A stretch of DNA of 13,788 nucleotides. Source: CAVQCX01 sp050050175 (GTDB lineage Bacteria; Pseudomonadota; Gammaproteobacteria; Chromatiales; Chromatiaceae). Below are positions 1-7,563 of this stretch, one piece after another (the first letter of the stretch is position 1; each line of letters begins with the position of its first letter). Both the position numbers and the translations under genes were made by a program. The stretch lies in NCBI GenBank assembly GCA_050050175.1, contig JASFUT010000055.1, positions 1 to 13,788 of the forward strand, in the 5' to 3' direction. The notes beneath the pieces were generated by a model, which saw only the letters and a program-made list of their open reading frames with translations, was not told the origin of the DNA and ran no database searches.

Positions 1-253
1 CGCTGATCTCTTGATTTCGTGCATGAGACGACCGGGTCTCCGCGGCGGCGGCAGGCCGGGCGGCTGGCGAGCCGCCCTGATCGTCCGTCCTGTGCCCGAC
101 TCCCTTGCCTGCTCGGGCGGGAGAAGGGAGACCTGTCTCGCGTCGTCGTGCAGGGACCAGCCCGAGACGTGATAGGCAGGCGGCGCTTGACACACTGTCG
201 TGTCGGAAAGAAGCGGGAAGCGACAACTTTTCGATTCAAGGACAGATACTTAG
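1..253. other. Left-edge stretch without a supported gene
   Basis: The short open frames here are arginine-rich translations of GC-rich DNA and show no recognisable domain. A TTGACA hexamer lies at 187-192, but nothing resembling a -10 box follows at 16-18 bases, so I do not call a promoter. In the frame of the downstream plus-strand coding trace there is a TAG at 251-253. The other two plus frames do not supply the missing N-terminal half of that gene. Confidence 0.5.
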
Positions 254-526
254 CTTGAGCTGTCTGCCGCCGTGGTGAGCGACGCGGGCGAGGTCGTCAG
301 TCAGCATGCTGCGGTGACGGGCATATCCGACGTGCTCGCTTCAGGCGGGATCAGCGTGCCCAATACCGAGCTCGAGAAGTTCCGCGACGCGCTGGAGCAG
401 GGCGAGCTGCTGATAATGGTGGATATCGACTCCGGGCGTACCGACGAGATCGAGCAGCTGGTGCGCAGACATTATCCAGCAGCCGACATCGGCGGCACGG
501 AGCCCACGAAGCGGGCATTTCCGTAA
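254..526 (+). pseudogene. C-terminal remnant of a DUF1269-like membrane protein
   Basis: The frame is open from 254 to the TAA at 524-526, and a GTG at 272 would give 84 residues. The stretch GISVPNTELEKFRDALEQG, then LLIMVDI, then a tail ending HYPAADIGGTEPTKRAFP, matches from memory the C-terminal half of a family of about 170-180 residues (DUF1269-like, glycine-rich membrane segment first, tail usually GTEPTxxAFP). The N-terminal half with the hydrophobic Gly-rich segment is missing: an in-frame TAG lies at 251-253, the other plus frames do not contain it, and no ribosome binding site precedes GTG 272. I therefore read it as a truncated remnant. A short functional protein cannot be excluded. 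It converges with the redox operon on the opposite strand. The function of the family is not established. Confidence 0.5.
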
Positions 527-580
527 CCACGGCGCCTCCGGGGACACGCCCTCATCCGGAAGGCGTCGCCTGAGGCGCCT

Positions 581-607
581 CGCTCACCGTGCCAATGTGC
601 GTGAGCG
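581..607. terminator. Hairpin between convergent genes, possible terminator
   Basis: CGCTCAC (581-587) and GTGAGCG (601-607) form a perfect 7-bp stem with a 13-base loop. It begins 18 bases beyond the stop of the DHOD-like gene (minus strand) and also lies downstream of the plus-strand remnant, a typical place for a shared terminator. No T-run follows on either strand, so intrinsic termination is uncertain. Confidence 0.3.
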
Positions 608-625
608 GTACGGGGCCGGTCCGGA

Positions 626-1630
626 TCAGGCTGCGTGCGGGGCCCGATAGCTCCAAAGGGTCTGCAGGTAGTTCGCGCGCTCGTAGGCCTCGGGGTCCGC
701 CACGTTCTGCTGGCTCATGGCGCCCTTCATCTGGCCCACGGACTCGTAGCCGTGCTGCTCCATCCAGCGTGCCAGGCCGTCGCGGAGGGTGGCCAGGTGG
801 TCCGCACCCTGACGCAGCAGGGCGGACGTGGTCTGCACCGCGTCCGCGCCGGCCATCAGGTACTTCACCACCTCGCGCTCGCTGTCCACCCCCGTGGAGG
901 CCGCGAGGGAGCCGCTCAGCCGGCCATAGAGGATGCCGATCCACAGCAGCGGCAGGCGCATCTCCTCGGGCGAGCTGAGCTTGAGGCTGGGAGTGACCTC
1001 CATGGTATCGGGGTCCAGATCCGGCTGATAGAGCCGGTTGAACAGCACCAGGCCGTTGGCGCCGCCGGCCAGCAGGCGCTGGGCCATGTGGCCGGTGGCA
1101 CTGAAGAATGGGCTCAGCTTCATGGCGATGGGGATCGACACCGTGCTGCGCACCTTGCCGAGGATGTCCAGATAGCGCTGCTCGACTTCGTCCGAGGTGC
1201 TCTGCGGGTCGGCGGGCAGCAGGTAGACGTTGAGCTCCAGGGCCGCGGCGCCCGCCTGCTCCATGCTCCTGGCGTAATCGGTCCAACCCTCGTCGGTAAT
1301 GCCGTTCAGGCTGCCGATCACCGGGATGTCCATGGCGGTGCTGGCCCGCTGCAGGCGCTCCAGATAGCGCTCGGCCGTGCGTGGAGCGGCGTCGGTATCC
1401 GGGAAATAGCTCAGCGATTCGGCGAAGCGCTCGGCGCCGTGGCTCATCAGGTAGTCGACGGCATCCTCTTCGTGCTTGATCTGCTCTTCGTAGAGCGAGC
1501 CCATCACCACGGCAGCCGCCCCGGCGTCCTCGAGACGAACCAGGGTGTCCATGTCGTTGCTCAGCGGCGAGGCGCCGACGACGATGGGATGGCGCAGCTT
1601 CATTCCCAGATACTCGGTGGAAAGGTCCAT
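626..1630 (-). CDS. Dihydroorotate dehydrogenase-like flavoprotein (not PyrD proper)
   Basis: This 334-residue protein has an FMN-binding TIM barrel of the class 1 dihydroorotate dehydrogenase / PreA superfamily. Visible features are an N-terminal YLGMKLRHPIVVGASPLS strand-loop, ELN at residues 132-134, the FMN-contacting lysine in AMKLSPFF (K171), LFNRLYQPD near 197-204 and the phosphate-side STGV loop near 245. In class 1 enzymes the ELN-type motif continues as SCPN with the catalytic Cys. Here it reads VYLLPADP, so the usual base is missing and orotate synthesis is unlikely. The protein also lacks the C-terminal ferredoxin domain of PreA. The ATG at 1630 has GAGGA at 1638-1642, 7 bases away. 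It is the last gene of the operon, 87 bases after nifJ, with a strong hairpin in the gap. The conserved association of such proteins with NifJ suggests a redox partner role; the substrate is unknown. Confidence 0.85.
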   Translation of the reverse strand: MDLSTEYLGMKLRHPIVVGASPLSNDMDTLVRLEDAGAAAVVMGSLYEEQIKHEEDAVDYLMSHGAERFAESLSYFPDTDAAPRTAERYLERLQRASTAMDIPVIGSLNGITDEGWTDYARSMEQAGAAALELNVYLLPADPQSTSDEVEQRYLDILGKVRSTVSIPIAMKLSPFFSATGHMAQRLLAGGANGLVLFNRLYQPDLDPDTMEVTPSLKLSSPEEMRLPLLWIGILYGRLSGSLAASTGVDSEREVVKYLMAGADAVQTTSALLRQGADHLATLRDGLARWMEQHGYESVGQMKGAMSQQNVADPEAYERANYLQTLWSYRAPHAA

Positions 1631-1668
1631 GACGTTTTCCTCTGTGTCGGGAAATGCCGAACAGCCAC

Positions 1669-1691
1669 GGGCCGGGAATGCTGCCCGGCCC
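1669..1691 (-). terminator. GC-rich hairpin between nifJ and the DHOD-like gene
   Basis: GGGCCGGG (1669-1676) and CCCGGCCC (1684-1691) form a perfect 8-bp stem with a 7-base loop. It lies 26 bases beyond the nifJ stop and 38 bases before the DHOD-like start. There is no T-run after it on the minus strand. It may act as a partial terminator, a pause site or an mRNA-stabilising end that lowers expression of the last gene relative to nifJ. The role is inferred. Confidence 0.4.
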
Positions 1692-1717
1692 CAGCCCCGA
1701 AGCCTCCAGCGGCCTCC

Positions 1718-4700
1718 TCAATGGCCGGCGGAGGCGCCTTCGGCCCCGGATCCCGGTGTGAGGCCGGAGCGGAAGTCGTGCGGGTCACGCGTGGACATCT
1801 CCTCGTAGGTGCTCCAGCGCTGCCACAGGGCCTGCTCGGCCTTCCCCAGCAGGTACGCGGCCCGCTCGGGATTGCTGTTCGCAAGCATGCGATAACGCAG
1901 CTCGTTGTAAGCGTAGTCCTTCAGCGCAATGCGCGGCCGCCGGGAATCCAGCATGAAGGGGTTGCCGCCCTCCTCGCCCAGGGCAGGATCGTAGCGCATG
2001 AGCGGCCAGTAGCCGCTGTCCACCGCCAGGTGCTGCTGCTCCATGCCCTTCTGCATGTTGATCCCGTGGGCGATGCAGTGGCTGTAGGCCAGGATCAGGG
2101 AGGGGCCCGGATAGGCCTCGGCCTCGCGGAAGGCGAGAAGGGTCTGCTGGGGATTGGCACCCATCGCGACGCGCGCCACGTAGACGTTGCCGTAGGCGAT
2201 GGCCTGCAGGGCCAGATCCTTCTTGATCTGCTCCTTGCCGCCCGCGGCGAACTTTGCCACCGCCCCGGGCGGGGTGGCCTTGGACATCTGCCCGCCCGTG
2301 TTGGAGTACACCTCGGTGTCCAGGACCAGGATGTTCACGTCACGTCCGCTGGCGAGGACATGGTCCAGTCCGGAGGAGCCGATGTCGTAGGCCCAGCCGT
2401 CGCCGCCCACGATCCAGACGCTTCGCCGCACGAAGTGATCCGCGAGAGATAGCAGTCGTCGAGCCTCTGCGCTGTCCAGCGCCTGGAGCTGCTCCTTGAG
2501 CCGCCCCACCCTCAGATGCTGGGCGTAGAGCTGGGCCTCCTGACGTTGCGGGGCGTCGAGGATGTCGCGCACCAGCTCGCCGTCGAGCTGCGGGGCCAGC
2601 TTGTGCAGCAAGGCAGTTGCCGAGGCCAGGTGGTTGTCGGCGCTCAGTCGGAACCCGAGGCCGAACTCCGCGTTGTCCTCGAACAGGGAGTTCGACCAGG
2701 CCGGACCCTGGCCGTCGGCATTGGTGGTCCAGGGTGTGGTCGGCAGGTTGCCGCCGTAGATGGACGAGCACCCGGTGGCGTTGGCCACCAGCATGCGGTT
2801 GCCGAACAGCTGCGAGGCCAGCCTGAGATAGGGCGTCTCGCCGCAGCCCGCACAGGCGCCGGAGAACTCGAACAGGGGCCGCATGAACTGCACCCCGCGC
2901 ACCGATGAGAAGTCCACCCGGGAACGGTCGTTGTCAGCGATGCTCTCGAAGAAGCTGATGTCCCGGCGGGCCTGGTCCAGCTGGGGGGCCTTCTCGCGCA
3001 TGTTGATCGCCCGCCTGCCGACCTGCTCCTTGCTGCGCACCGGGCAGGCCTCGACGCAGAGACCGCAGCCGGTGCAGTCCTCGGCGAAGACCTGCAGGGA
3101 GTACCGGATATCCGGAAAGCCGCGGGCGTCCAACGGGGCGCTGCGGAAGCCCTCGGGCGCATCGTCCAGCGTATGGCGGTCGTAGAACTTGGCGCGGATC
3201 ACCGCGTGCGGGCAGACATAGGAGCAGTTGCCGCACTGGATACAGAGCTCGGGCTCCCAATAGGGTACATGGGTCGCGATGTTGCGCTTCTCCCATTGGG
3301 TGGTGCCGCTGGGGAAGGTCCCGTCGGGCGGCAGGGCGCTCACCGGCAGGCGGTCACCCTTGCCCGCCAGCATGGCGCCGGTGACCTCGCGCACGAAAGC
3401 GGGCGCCCGGGCCGGAACCGGGGGCCAGAATTCCAGCTCGCCGTGCGCCTCGGGCGGGATCTCCACCCGGTGCAGACCGGCCAGCGCGTTGTCCACCGCG
3501 GCGAAGTTCTTGCGCACGATTTCCGGTCCCTTGCGGCCGTAGGTCTTCTCGATGGCCGCCTTGATCCGGGCGATCGCCTGATCCTGGGGCATCACTTTGG
3601 AGACGGCGAAGAAGCAGGTCTGCATGATCGTGTTGATACGGTTGCCCATGCCCTGCTCCTGGGCGACCCGATAGGCGTCGACGACGTAAAAGGTCATGCC
3701 GCCCGCGATGATGCGCTCCTGCATCGGCCGGGGCAGACGCCTCCAGGTCTCCTGGGGATCGTAGGGGCTGTTCAGGAGGAAGACCGCCCCCGGAGCGGCG
3801 TTGTCCAGGAGAGCCGTCTTGTAGATGAAGTTGAACTGGTGGCAGCCGATGAAGTTGGCCGACTGCACCAGATAGGGCGCGCGGACGGGCGTGCTGCCGA
3901 AACGCAGATGGGAGACGGTCTGGGCCCCGGACTTCTTGGAGTCGTACACGAAGTAGGCCTGGGCGTAGCGCTCCGGGTCCTCGCCGATGATCTTGATGCT
4001 GTTCTTGTTCGCACCCACGGTGCCGTCCGCGCCCAGGCCGTAGAACACCGCCCGGATCCAGTTGTCCGACTCCAGGGTATAGCTCGCGTCCACGGGCAGG
4101 CTGGTCCCGCCGACGTCGTCCTCTATGCCCACCGTGAAATGGGCCCGCGGCTGCTCGCGGCCGAGCTCGGCGAATACCGCCGCGACCATTGCCGGCGTGA
4201 ATTCCTTGGAGCCAAGGCCGTAGCGCCCGCCGATGATCCGCGGCATTCGCTCGCGCCGCCCGGCGGCCAAGGCCTCGCTGAAGGCCGCCACCACGTCCAG
4301 GTAGAGCGGCTCGCCGACGCTGCCGGCCTCCTTGGTTCGGTCCAGGACAGCGATGCGGTGCACGGTGTCCGGCAGCGCGGCGAGCAGGTGCTCTGCGCTG
4401 AAGGGCCGGTACAGGCGTACCTGCACCACGCCCACCGGGTCGCCGTCGCCCGCCAGCCGGGCCGCGGTCTCGGCGGCGGTCTCGCCGCCCGAGCCCATGA
4501 TCACGATCACCCGCTCGGCCTGCGGATGGCCGCTGTAGTCGAACAGCCCATAGCGGCGGCCGGTGCGCTCGCCGAGCTCGCCCAGCAGGCGCTCGACGAT
4601 GGCCGGGGTGGCCGCATAGAACGGGTTGCCGGCCTCCCGCCCCTGGAAGTAGACGTCCGGGTTCTGGGCGGTCCCGCGGATGAAGGGCCTCTCCGGGTCC

Positions 4701-5326
4701 AGCGCGCGCTCGCGGTGGGCCAGAATCCCGGCGTCCGGTATGAGCGCGAGCAGGTCCTCGTCGTTCAGCAACTCCAGCCGGTTGACCTCATGGGAGGTGC
4801 GGAAGCCGTCGAAGAAGTGCAGGAACGGCACCCGGCTCTGCAGGGTGGCGGCATGGGCCACCGCGGCCAGGTCCTGGGCCTCCTGCACCGAGGCCGAGCA
4901 CAGCTGGGCGAAGCCCGTGCTGCGGGTGGCCATGACGTCGGAGTGGTCGCCGAAGATCGACAGGCCCTGATAGGCGAGCGCGCGGGCCGCCACATGGAAC
5001 ACCGTGGGCGTCAGCTCGCCGGCGATCTTGCACATGTTGGGGATCATCAGGAGCAGGCCCTGGGAGGCGGTGAAGGTGCTGGTCAGCGCCCCGGCCTGCA
5101 GGGCGCCGTGAACCGCACCGGCCACGCCCCCCTCGCTCTGCATCTCGGCGACCGTCACCGGCTCGTTCCAGAGATTCTTCCGCCCCGCCATCACCCATTG
5201 ATCGGCCAGCTCAGCCATGGGGGAGGAGGGCGTGATCGGGTAGATGGCGCAGACTTCGCTGAGCGCGTAGGCGATGCGCGCCACGGCCTCGTTGGCATCG
5301 ATCGTTGCGCGGTCATGACCGCTCAC
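1718..5326 (-). CDS. nifJ: Pyruvate:ferredoxin (flavodoxin) oxidoreductase, single chain
   Basis: This 1202-residue protein is full length for one-chain PFOR, which catalyses the CoA-dependent interconversion of pyruvate and acetyl-CoA plus CO2 with ferredoxin or flavodoxin in the cytoplasm. Domain order: pyruvate/TPP domain with YPITPSSPM (29-37) and EGGVAGAVHGALQ (65-77); gamma-like domain with YGLGADGTVGANKNSIKIIG; two-cluster ferredoxin domain with C695/698/701/705 and C751/754/757/761; TPP domain with proximal-cluster ligands C825, C828 and C1084, GDGWAYDIG (975-983) and NTGGQ (1009-1013). All expected cluster and cofactor motifs are present. The tail after the last domain is short, so I see no long oxygen-protecting extension like that of Desulfovibrio africanus PFOR. 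The start is GTG at 5326, overlapping the upstream stop as GTGA, with GAGGAG at 5335-5340, 8 bases away. The frame stays open up to 7237, but that part is a shadow of the upstream gene. Confidence 0.97.
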   Translation of the reverse strand: MSGHDRATIDANEAVARIAYALSEVCAIYPITPSSPMAELADQWVMAGRKNLWNEPVTVAEMQSEGGVAGAVHGALQAGALTSTFTASQGLLLMIPNMCKIAGELTPTVFHVAARALAYQGLSIFGDHSDVMATRSTGFAQLCSASVQEAQDLAAVAHAATLQSRVPFLHFFDGFRTSHEVNRLELLNDEDLLALIPDAGILAHRERALDPERPFIRGTAQNPDVYFQGREAGNPFYAATPAIVERLLGELGERTGRRYGLFDYSGHPQAERVIVIMGSGGETAAETAARLAGDGDPVGVVQVRLYRPFSAEHLLAALPDTVHRIAVLDRTKEAGSVGEPLYLDVVAAFSEALAAGRRERMPRIIGGRYGLGSKEFTPAMVAAVFAELGREQPRAHFTVGIEDDVGGTSLPVDASYTLESDNWIRAVFYGLGADGTVGANKNSIKIIGEDPERYAQAYFVYDSKKSGAQTVSHLRFGSTPVRAPYLVQSANFIGCHQFNFIYKTALLDNAAPGAVFLLNSPYDPQETWRRLPRPMQERIIAGGMTFYVVDAYRVAQEQGMGNRINTIMQTCFFAVSKVMPQDQAIARIKAAIEKTYGRKGPEIVRKNFAAVDNALAGLHRVEIPPEAHGELEFWPPVPARAPAFVREVTGAMLAGKGDRLPVSALPPDGTFPSGTTQWEKRNIATHVPYWEPELCIQCGNCSYVCPHAVIRAKFYDRHTLDDAPEGFRSAPLDARGFPDIRYSLQVFAEDCTGCGLCVEACPVRSKEQVGRRAINMREKAPQLDQARRDISFFESIADNDRSRVDFSSVRGVQFMRPLFEFSGACAGCGETPYLRLASQLFGNRMLVANATGCSSIYGGNLPTTPWTTNADGQGPAWSNSLFEDNAEFGLGFRLSADNHLASATALLHKLAPQLDGELVRDILDAPQRQEAQLYAQHLRVGRLKEQLQALDSAEARRLLSLADHFVRRSVWIVGGDGWAYDIGSSGLDHVLASGRDVNILVLDTEVYSNTGGQMSKATPPGAVAKFAAGGKEQIKKDLALQAIAYGNVYVARVAMGANPQQTLLAFREAEAYPGPSLILAYSHCIAHGINMQKGMEQQHLAVDSGYWPLMRYDPALGEEGGNPFMLDSRRPRIALKDYAYNELRYRMLANSNPERAAYLLGKAEQALWQRWSTYEEMSTRDPHDFRSGLTPGSGAEGASAGH

Positions 5327-7023
5327 AGGCTCTTCTCCTCTTGCTCGGAAACCGTCCGCTCGTAGGGTCCACCGGCCTCGATGGCGGGTCCGGGCGTCTC
5401 CTCGGGGACCATCTCGATCGCTCCGCACGGGCATTGCTCGAAGCAGACGGCGCAGCCGGTGCAGCGCTGGTAGTCGTATCGGTAGCGCTCGCCCCTGCCG
5501 AGCTTGATGATGGCGTCGTCCGGACAGGCGCCGTAGCAGCCGTCGCACTCGAAGCAATTGCCGCAGGAGAGGCAGCGGTGGGACTCGTACAACGCCTCCT
5601 CCGGGGTCAGGCCCTTGACCACCTCGTTCAGGCCGTAGCGCCGCTCCTCCAGATCGAGCTTGGCCTGCTCGCGGCGCGCCGCATCGGTCTGGTACCAGAC
5701 GTGCAGGACCTCGGGGCCGGCCAGGTCGTGGCGGGGCGTCTTCTCGTACGTCTCGCCGCGCAGCCAGGCATCGATGTGCCGGGCGGCCTTCTTGCCGTGG
5801 CCGACGGCGTTGGTCACGGTCCGCTCGTCCGGGACCATGTCGCCGCCGGCGAAGACGCCGGGGTGCCCGGTCATCATCGAGGCGTTGACCGCCACCGTGC
5901 CGTCGCGGTTGACGTCGATGCCGGGCATGTCGGCGAGGAAGCCCGTCTCGGACTCCTGACCCAGGGCCAGGATCAGCGAGTCCGCCTCCAGGGTCTCGAA
6001 GCGGCCCGTCGGCTGCGGGCGGCCGTTCTCGTCGAGCTCCACCTCCTCCACCGTGAACTCGCTGCCCTCGATGTGGTGGATGGTCCGCAGCCAGTTCATC
6101 TTCACGCCCTCGGACACCGCGTCGCTCACCTCCTCGGCATGGGCGGGCGCCTGCTCCGGGCCGCGGCGGTAGATCACGAGCGACTCCTCCGCGCCCAGGC
6201 GGCGGGCCACCCGGGCCGCGTCCATGGCCGTATTGCCGCCGCCGTAGACCGCGACACGCCGGCCCAGCTGGGGCGGATTCCCGCTCTCCACCTGGCGCAG
6301 GTACTCCACGGCGCCCATCATCCGGCCCGCGTCCCTGGCCGGGATCTCGGTGTGCCGGCTGATGTGGGCGCCCACCGCCACGAATGCGGCATCGAATCCG
6401 CCGCGGGTCTTCTCCGCCAGGAGGTTCTCCACCTTGTGATCGAGCCGGATGGTCACACCCATGCGCTCGATCCGCTCGATCTCCGCCATCAGCCTGTCCC
6501 GCGGCATGCGGTAAGCGGGGATGCCGAAGTGGATCATGCCGCCGGCCATCGGACCGGCCTCGTGGATCTCCACGTCGTGGCCGAGGCGGCGCAGGTGATA
6601 GCCGGCGGAGAGCCCGCTCGGCCCGGCCCCGACCACCAGCACCCGCTTGCCGGTATCCGCGGCCGGCTGCGGCAGGGGCCAGCCCTGCTCGATGGCCAGA
6701 TCGCCCAGGTAGCGCTCCACCGAGTGCACTCCGACAGGGGAGTCGACCACGATCCGGTTGCAGGCGTCCTCGCAGGGGTGGTAGCAGACCCGGCCGTGCA
6801 CGGCCGGAAAGGGATTGTCCTCGACCAGCTTCTCCCAGGCCTGACGGTCCAGCCCGTCGTGGGTCAGGGCGAGCCAGGCCTGGATGTTCTCCCCAGCCGG
6901 ACAGGCATTGTTGCAGGGCGGCAGCCGGTCCACATACACCGGCCGCTGGATCCGCGACGGACCGGTCCCGATACGGTGCCGCAGACTCGGCGGCGGGGTG
7001 ATGTCGTGAGGGGTATCTTGCAT
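5323..7023 (-). CDS. GltD-like NAD(P)H/FAD/Fe-S oxidoreductase with C-terminal ferredoxin domain
   Basis: This 566-residue protein resembles the glutamate synthase small subunit (GltD) and PreT. The N-terminal Fe-S domain has C37, C41, C80, C84 and C88 (CNNACPAGENIQ, then CYHPCEDAC). The FAD Rossmann motif VGAGPSG is at 131-137, the NAD(P)-binding motif YGGGNTAMDAA at 260-270, and the second FAD contact FAGGDMV at 391-397. A bacterial-ferredoxin domain follows, with C490/493/496/500 and C521/524/527/531, plus extra cysteines at 484, 487 and 533. GltD itself lacks this C-terminal domain. The family is expected to move electrons between NAD(P)H, FAD and Fe-S clusters; as first gene of an operon with nifJ, a link between PFOR and NAD(P)H is inferred. 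The ATG at 7023 has GAGGT at 7030-7034, 6 bases away. Reading frame upstream of it (up to 7470) looks like non-coding sequence. There is no large subunit gltB, so it is unlikely to be true glutamate synthase. Confidence 0.9.
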   Translation of the reverse strand: MQDTPHDITPPPSLRHRIGTGPSRIQRPVYVDRLPPCNNACPAGENIQAWLALTHDGLDRQAWEKLVEDNPFPAVHGRVCYHPCEDACNRIVVDSPVGVHSVERYLGDLAIEQGWPLPQPAADTGKRVLVVGAGPSGLSAGYHLRRLGHDVEIHEAGPMAGGMIHFGIPAYRMPRDRLMAEIERIERMGVTIRLDHKVENLLAEKTRGGFDAAFVAVGAHISRHTEIPARDAGRMMGAVEYLRQVESGNPPQLGRRVAVYGGGNTAMDAARVARRLGAEESLVIYRRGPEQAPAHAEEVSDAVSEGVKMNWLRTIHHIEGSEFTVEEVELDENGRPQPTGRFETLEADSLILALGQESETGFLADMPGIDVNRDGTVAVNASMMTGHPGVFAGGDMVPDERTVTNAVGHGKKAARHIDAWLRGETYEKTPRHDLAGPEVLHVWYQTDAARREQAKLDLEERRYGLNEVVKGLTPEEALYESHRCLSCGNCFECDGCYGACPDDAIIKLGRGERYRYDYQRCTGCAVCFEQCPCGAIEMVPEETPGPAIEAGGPYERTVSEQEEKSL

Positions 7024-7278
7024 GCGCTGACCTCGAGCTCCGTGAAGTGGGTTGCGACCAAGGAGAACGATCACCTTCAGGCTCGCCAGAACCCGTACCT
7101 GGCCCCCGTTCGTCCGTACAACGAGGCCCACGGAAGAGCAAGCGACGCGGATCGGTCTGTGGCACTGGCCGCGCCTCGGGACCCTTCGATCGGTTCTTCC
7201 GGCCGGGCGACAGAGACGAGCGCGCCGCTGTCCGCACACCCTTGGATTCGAGCGGCTCCGCTGGACAGTGCGGCCCTG

Positions 7279-7318
7279 ATCATAAACCAGAAGTCGCCAG
7301 ATGGCGCAGGCGGCGACT
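7279..7318 (-). promoter_or_regulatory. Possible promoter and operator of the redox operon
   Basis: On the minus strand TATGAT (7284 down to 7279) matches the sigma-70 -10 box in five of six bases. There is no convincing -35 at 17 bases (GCGCCA). That position instead falls inside a dyad, AGTCGCC at 7292-7298 and GGCGACT at 7312-7318, with a nested CGCC-AGAT-GGCG. An activator-dependent promoter would look like this. It would leave a leader of about 250 bases before the ATG at 7023. No clear FNR, NifA or sigma-54 site was found. Confidence 0.2.
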
Positions 7319-7499
7319 GCGCGGTCCGCTCCCTGTCGATGTCCGGCCTCCTCGACGCGCAGGCGCCTCGAACCCTTGCCGGCGGCGGATTCCGACCCCT
7401 GGGCTCCGTGAGCCTTGGGCGATCCGACAGCGGCAATCATAGCAGGCTGCACTAGGATCTCGCCTGCCACGGCGCAGTCCCCGCATCGAGTCGACCCCG

Positions 7500-7563
7500 C
7501 GGACGCTCCTCGGCACCGAGCCGTGACACGGCCAGGGCGATGATCGCCGAACCGAGGCGTCCG
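7500..7563. ncRNA. Candidate structured RNA or DNA element, three-way junction
   Basis: Outer stem P1 pairs 7500-7513 with 7552-7563: 12 bp with a 2-base bulge at 7506-7507. Inside are two hairpins of the same design: GCCGT-GAC-ACGGC (7520-7532) and GGCGA-TGA-TCGCC (7536-7548), each with 5 bp and a 3-base loop. The junction strands are CACCGA, CAG and GAA. The fold works on either strand, so its direction is unknown. I do not recognise a known RNA family. Short dyads are frequent in GC-rich DNA, but the compact arrangement in non-coding sequence is notable. It could also be a palindromic DNA element of the REP type. Confidence 0.3.

Noticed and set aside
187..215. TTGACA as a promoter for the DUF1269-like remnant
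   Set aside because: The -10 position reads GAAGCG at 17 bases and is no better at 16 or 18.
552..1721. 389-codon minus frame overlapping the DHOD-like gene
   Set aside because: Arg/Gly-rich translation without motifs; the other frame encodes the intact flavoprotein.
5327..7237. Extension of the nifJ reading frame to a 1839-codon protein
   Set aside because: The extra 637 codons overlap the GltD-like gene in another frame and read as Arg/Gly/Pro-rich nonsense. The NifJ family N-terminus begins at the GTG at 5326, with a good ribosome binding site.
7360..7385. GGGTTCGAG on the minus strand as a tRNA T-arm
   Set aside because: The flanking bases do not form the 5-bp T stem, and no acceptor stem or anticodon arm can be drawn.
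635..7455. Long plus-strand frames (635-2452, 3173-5365, 5305-7455) opposite the redox operon
   Set aside because: They are antisense shadows of high-GC genes, rich in His, Arg, Gly and Ala, with no domains.
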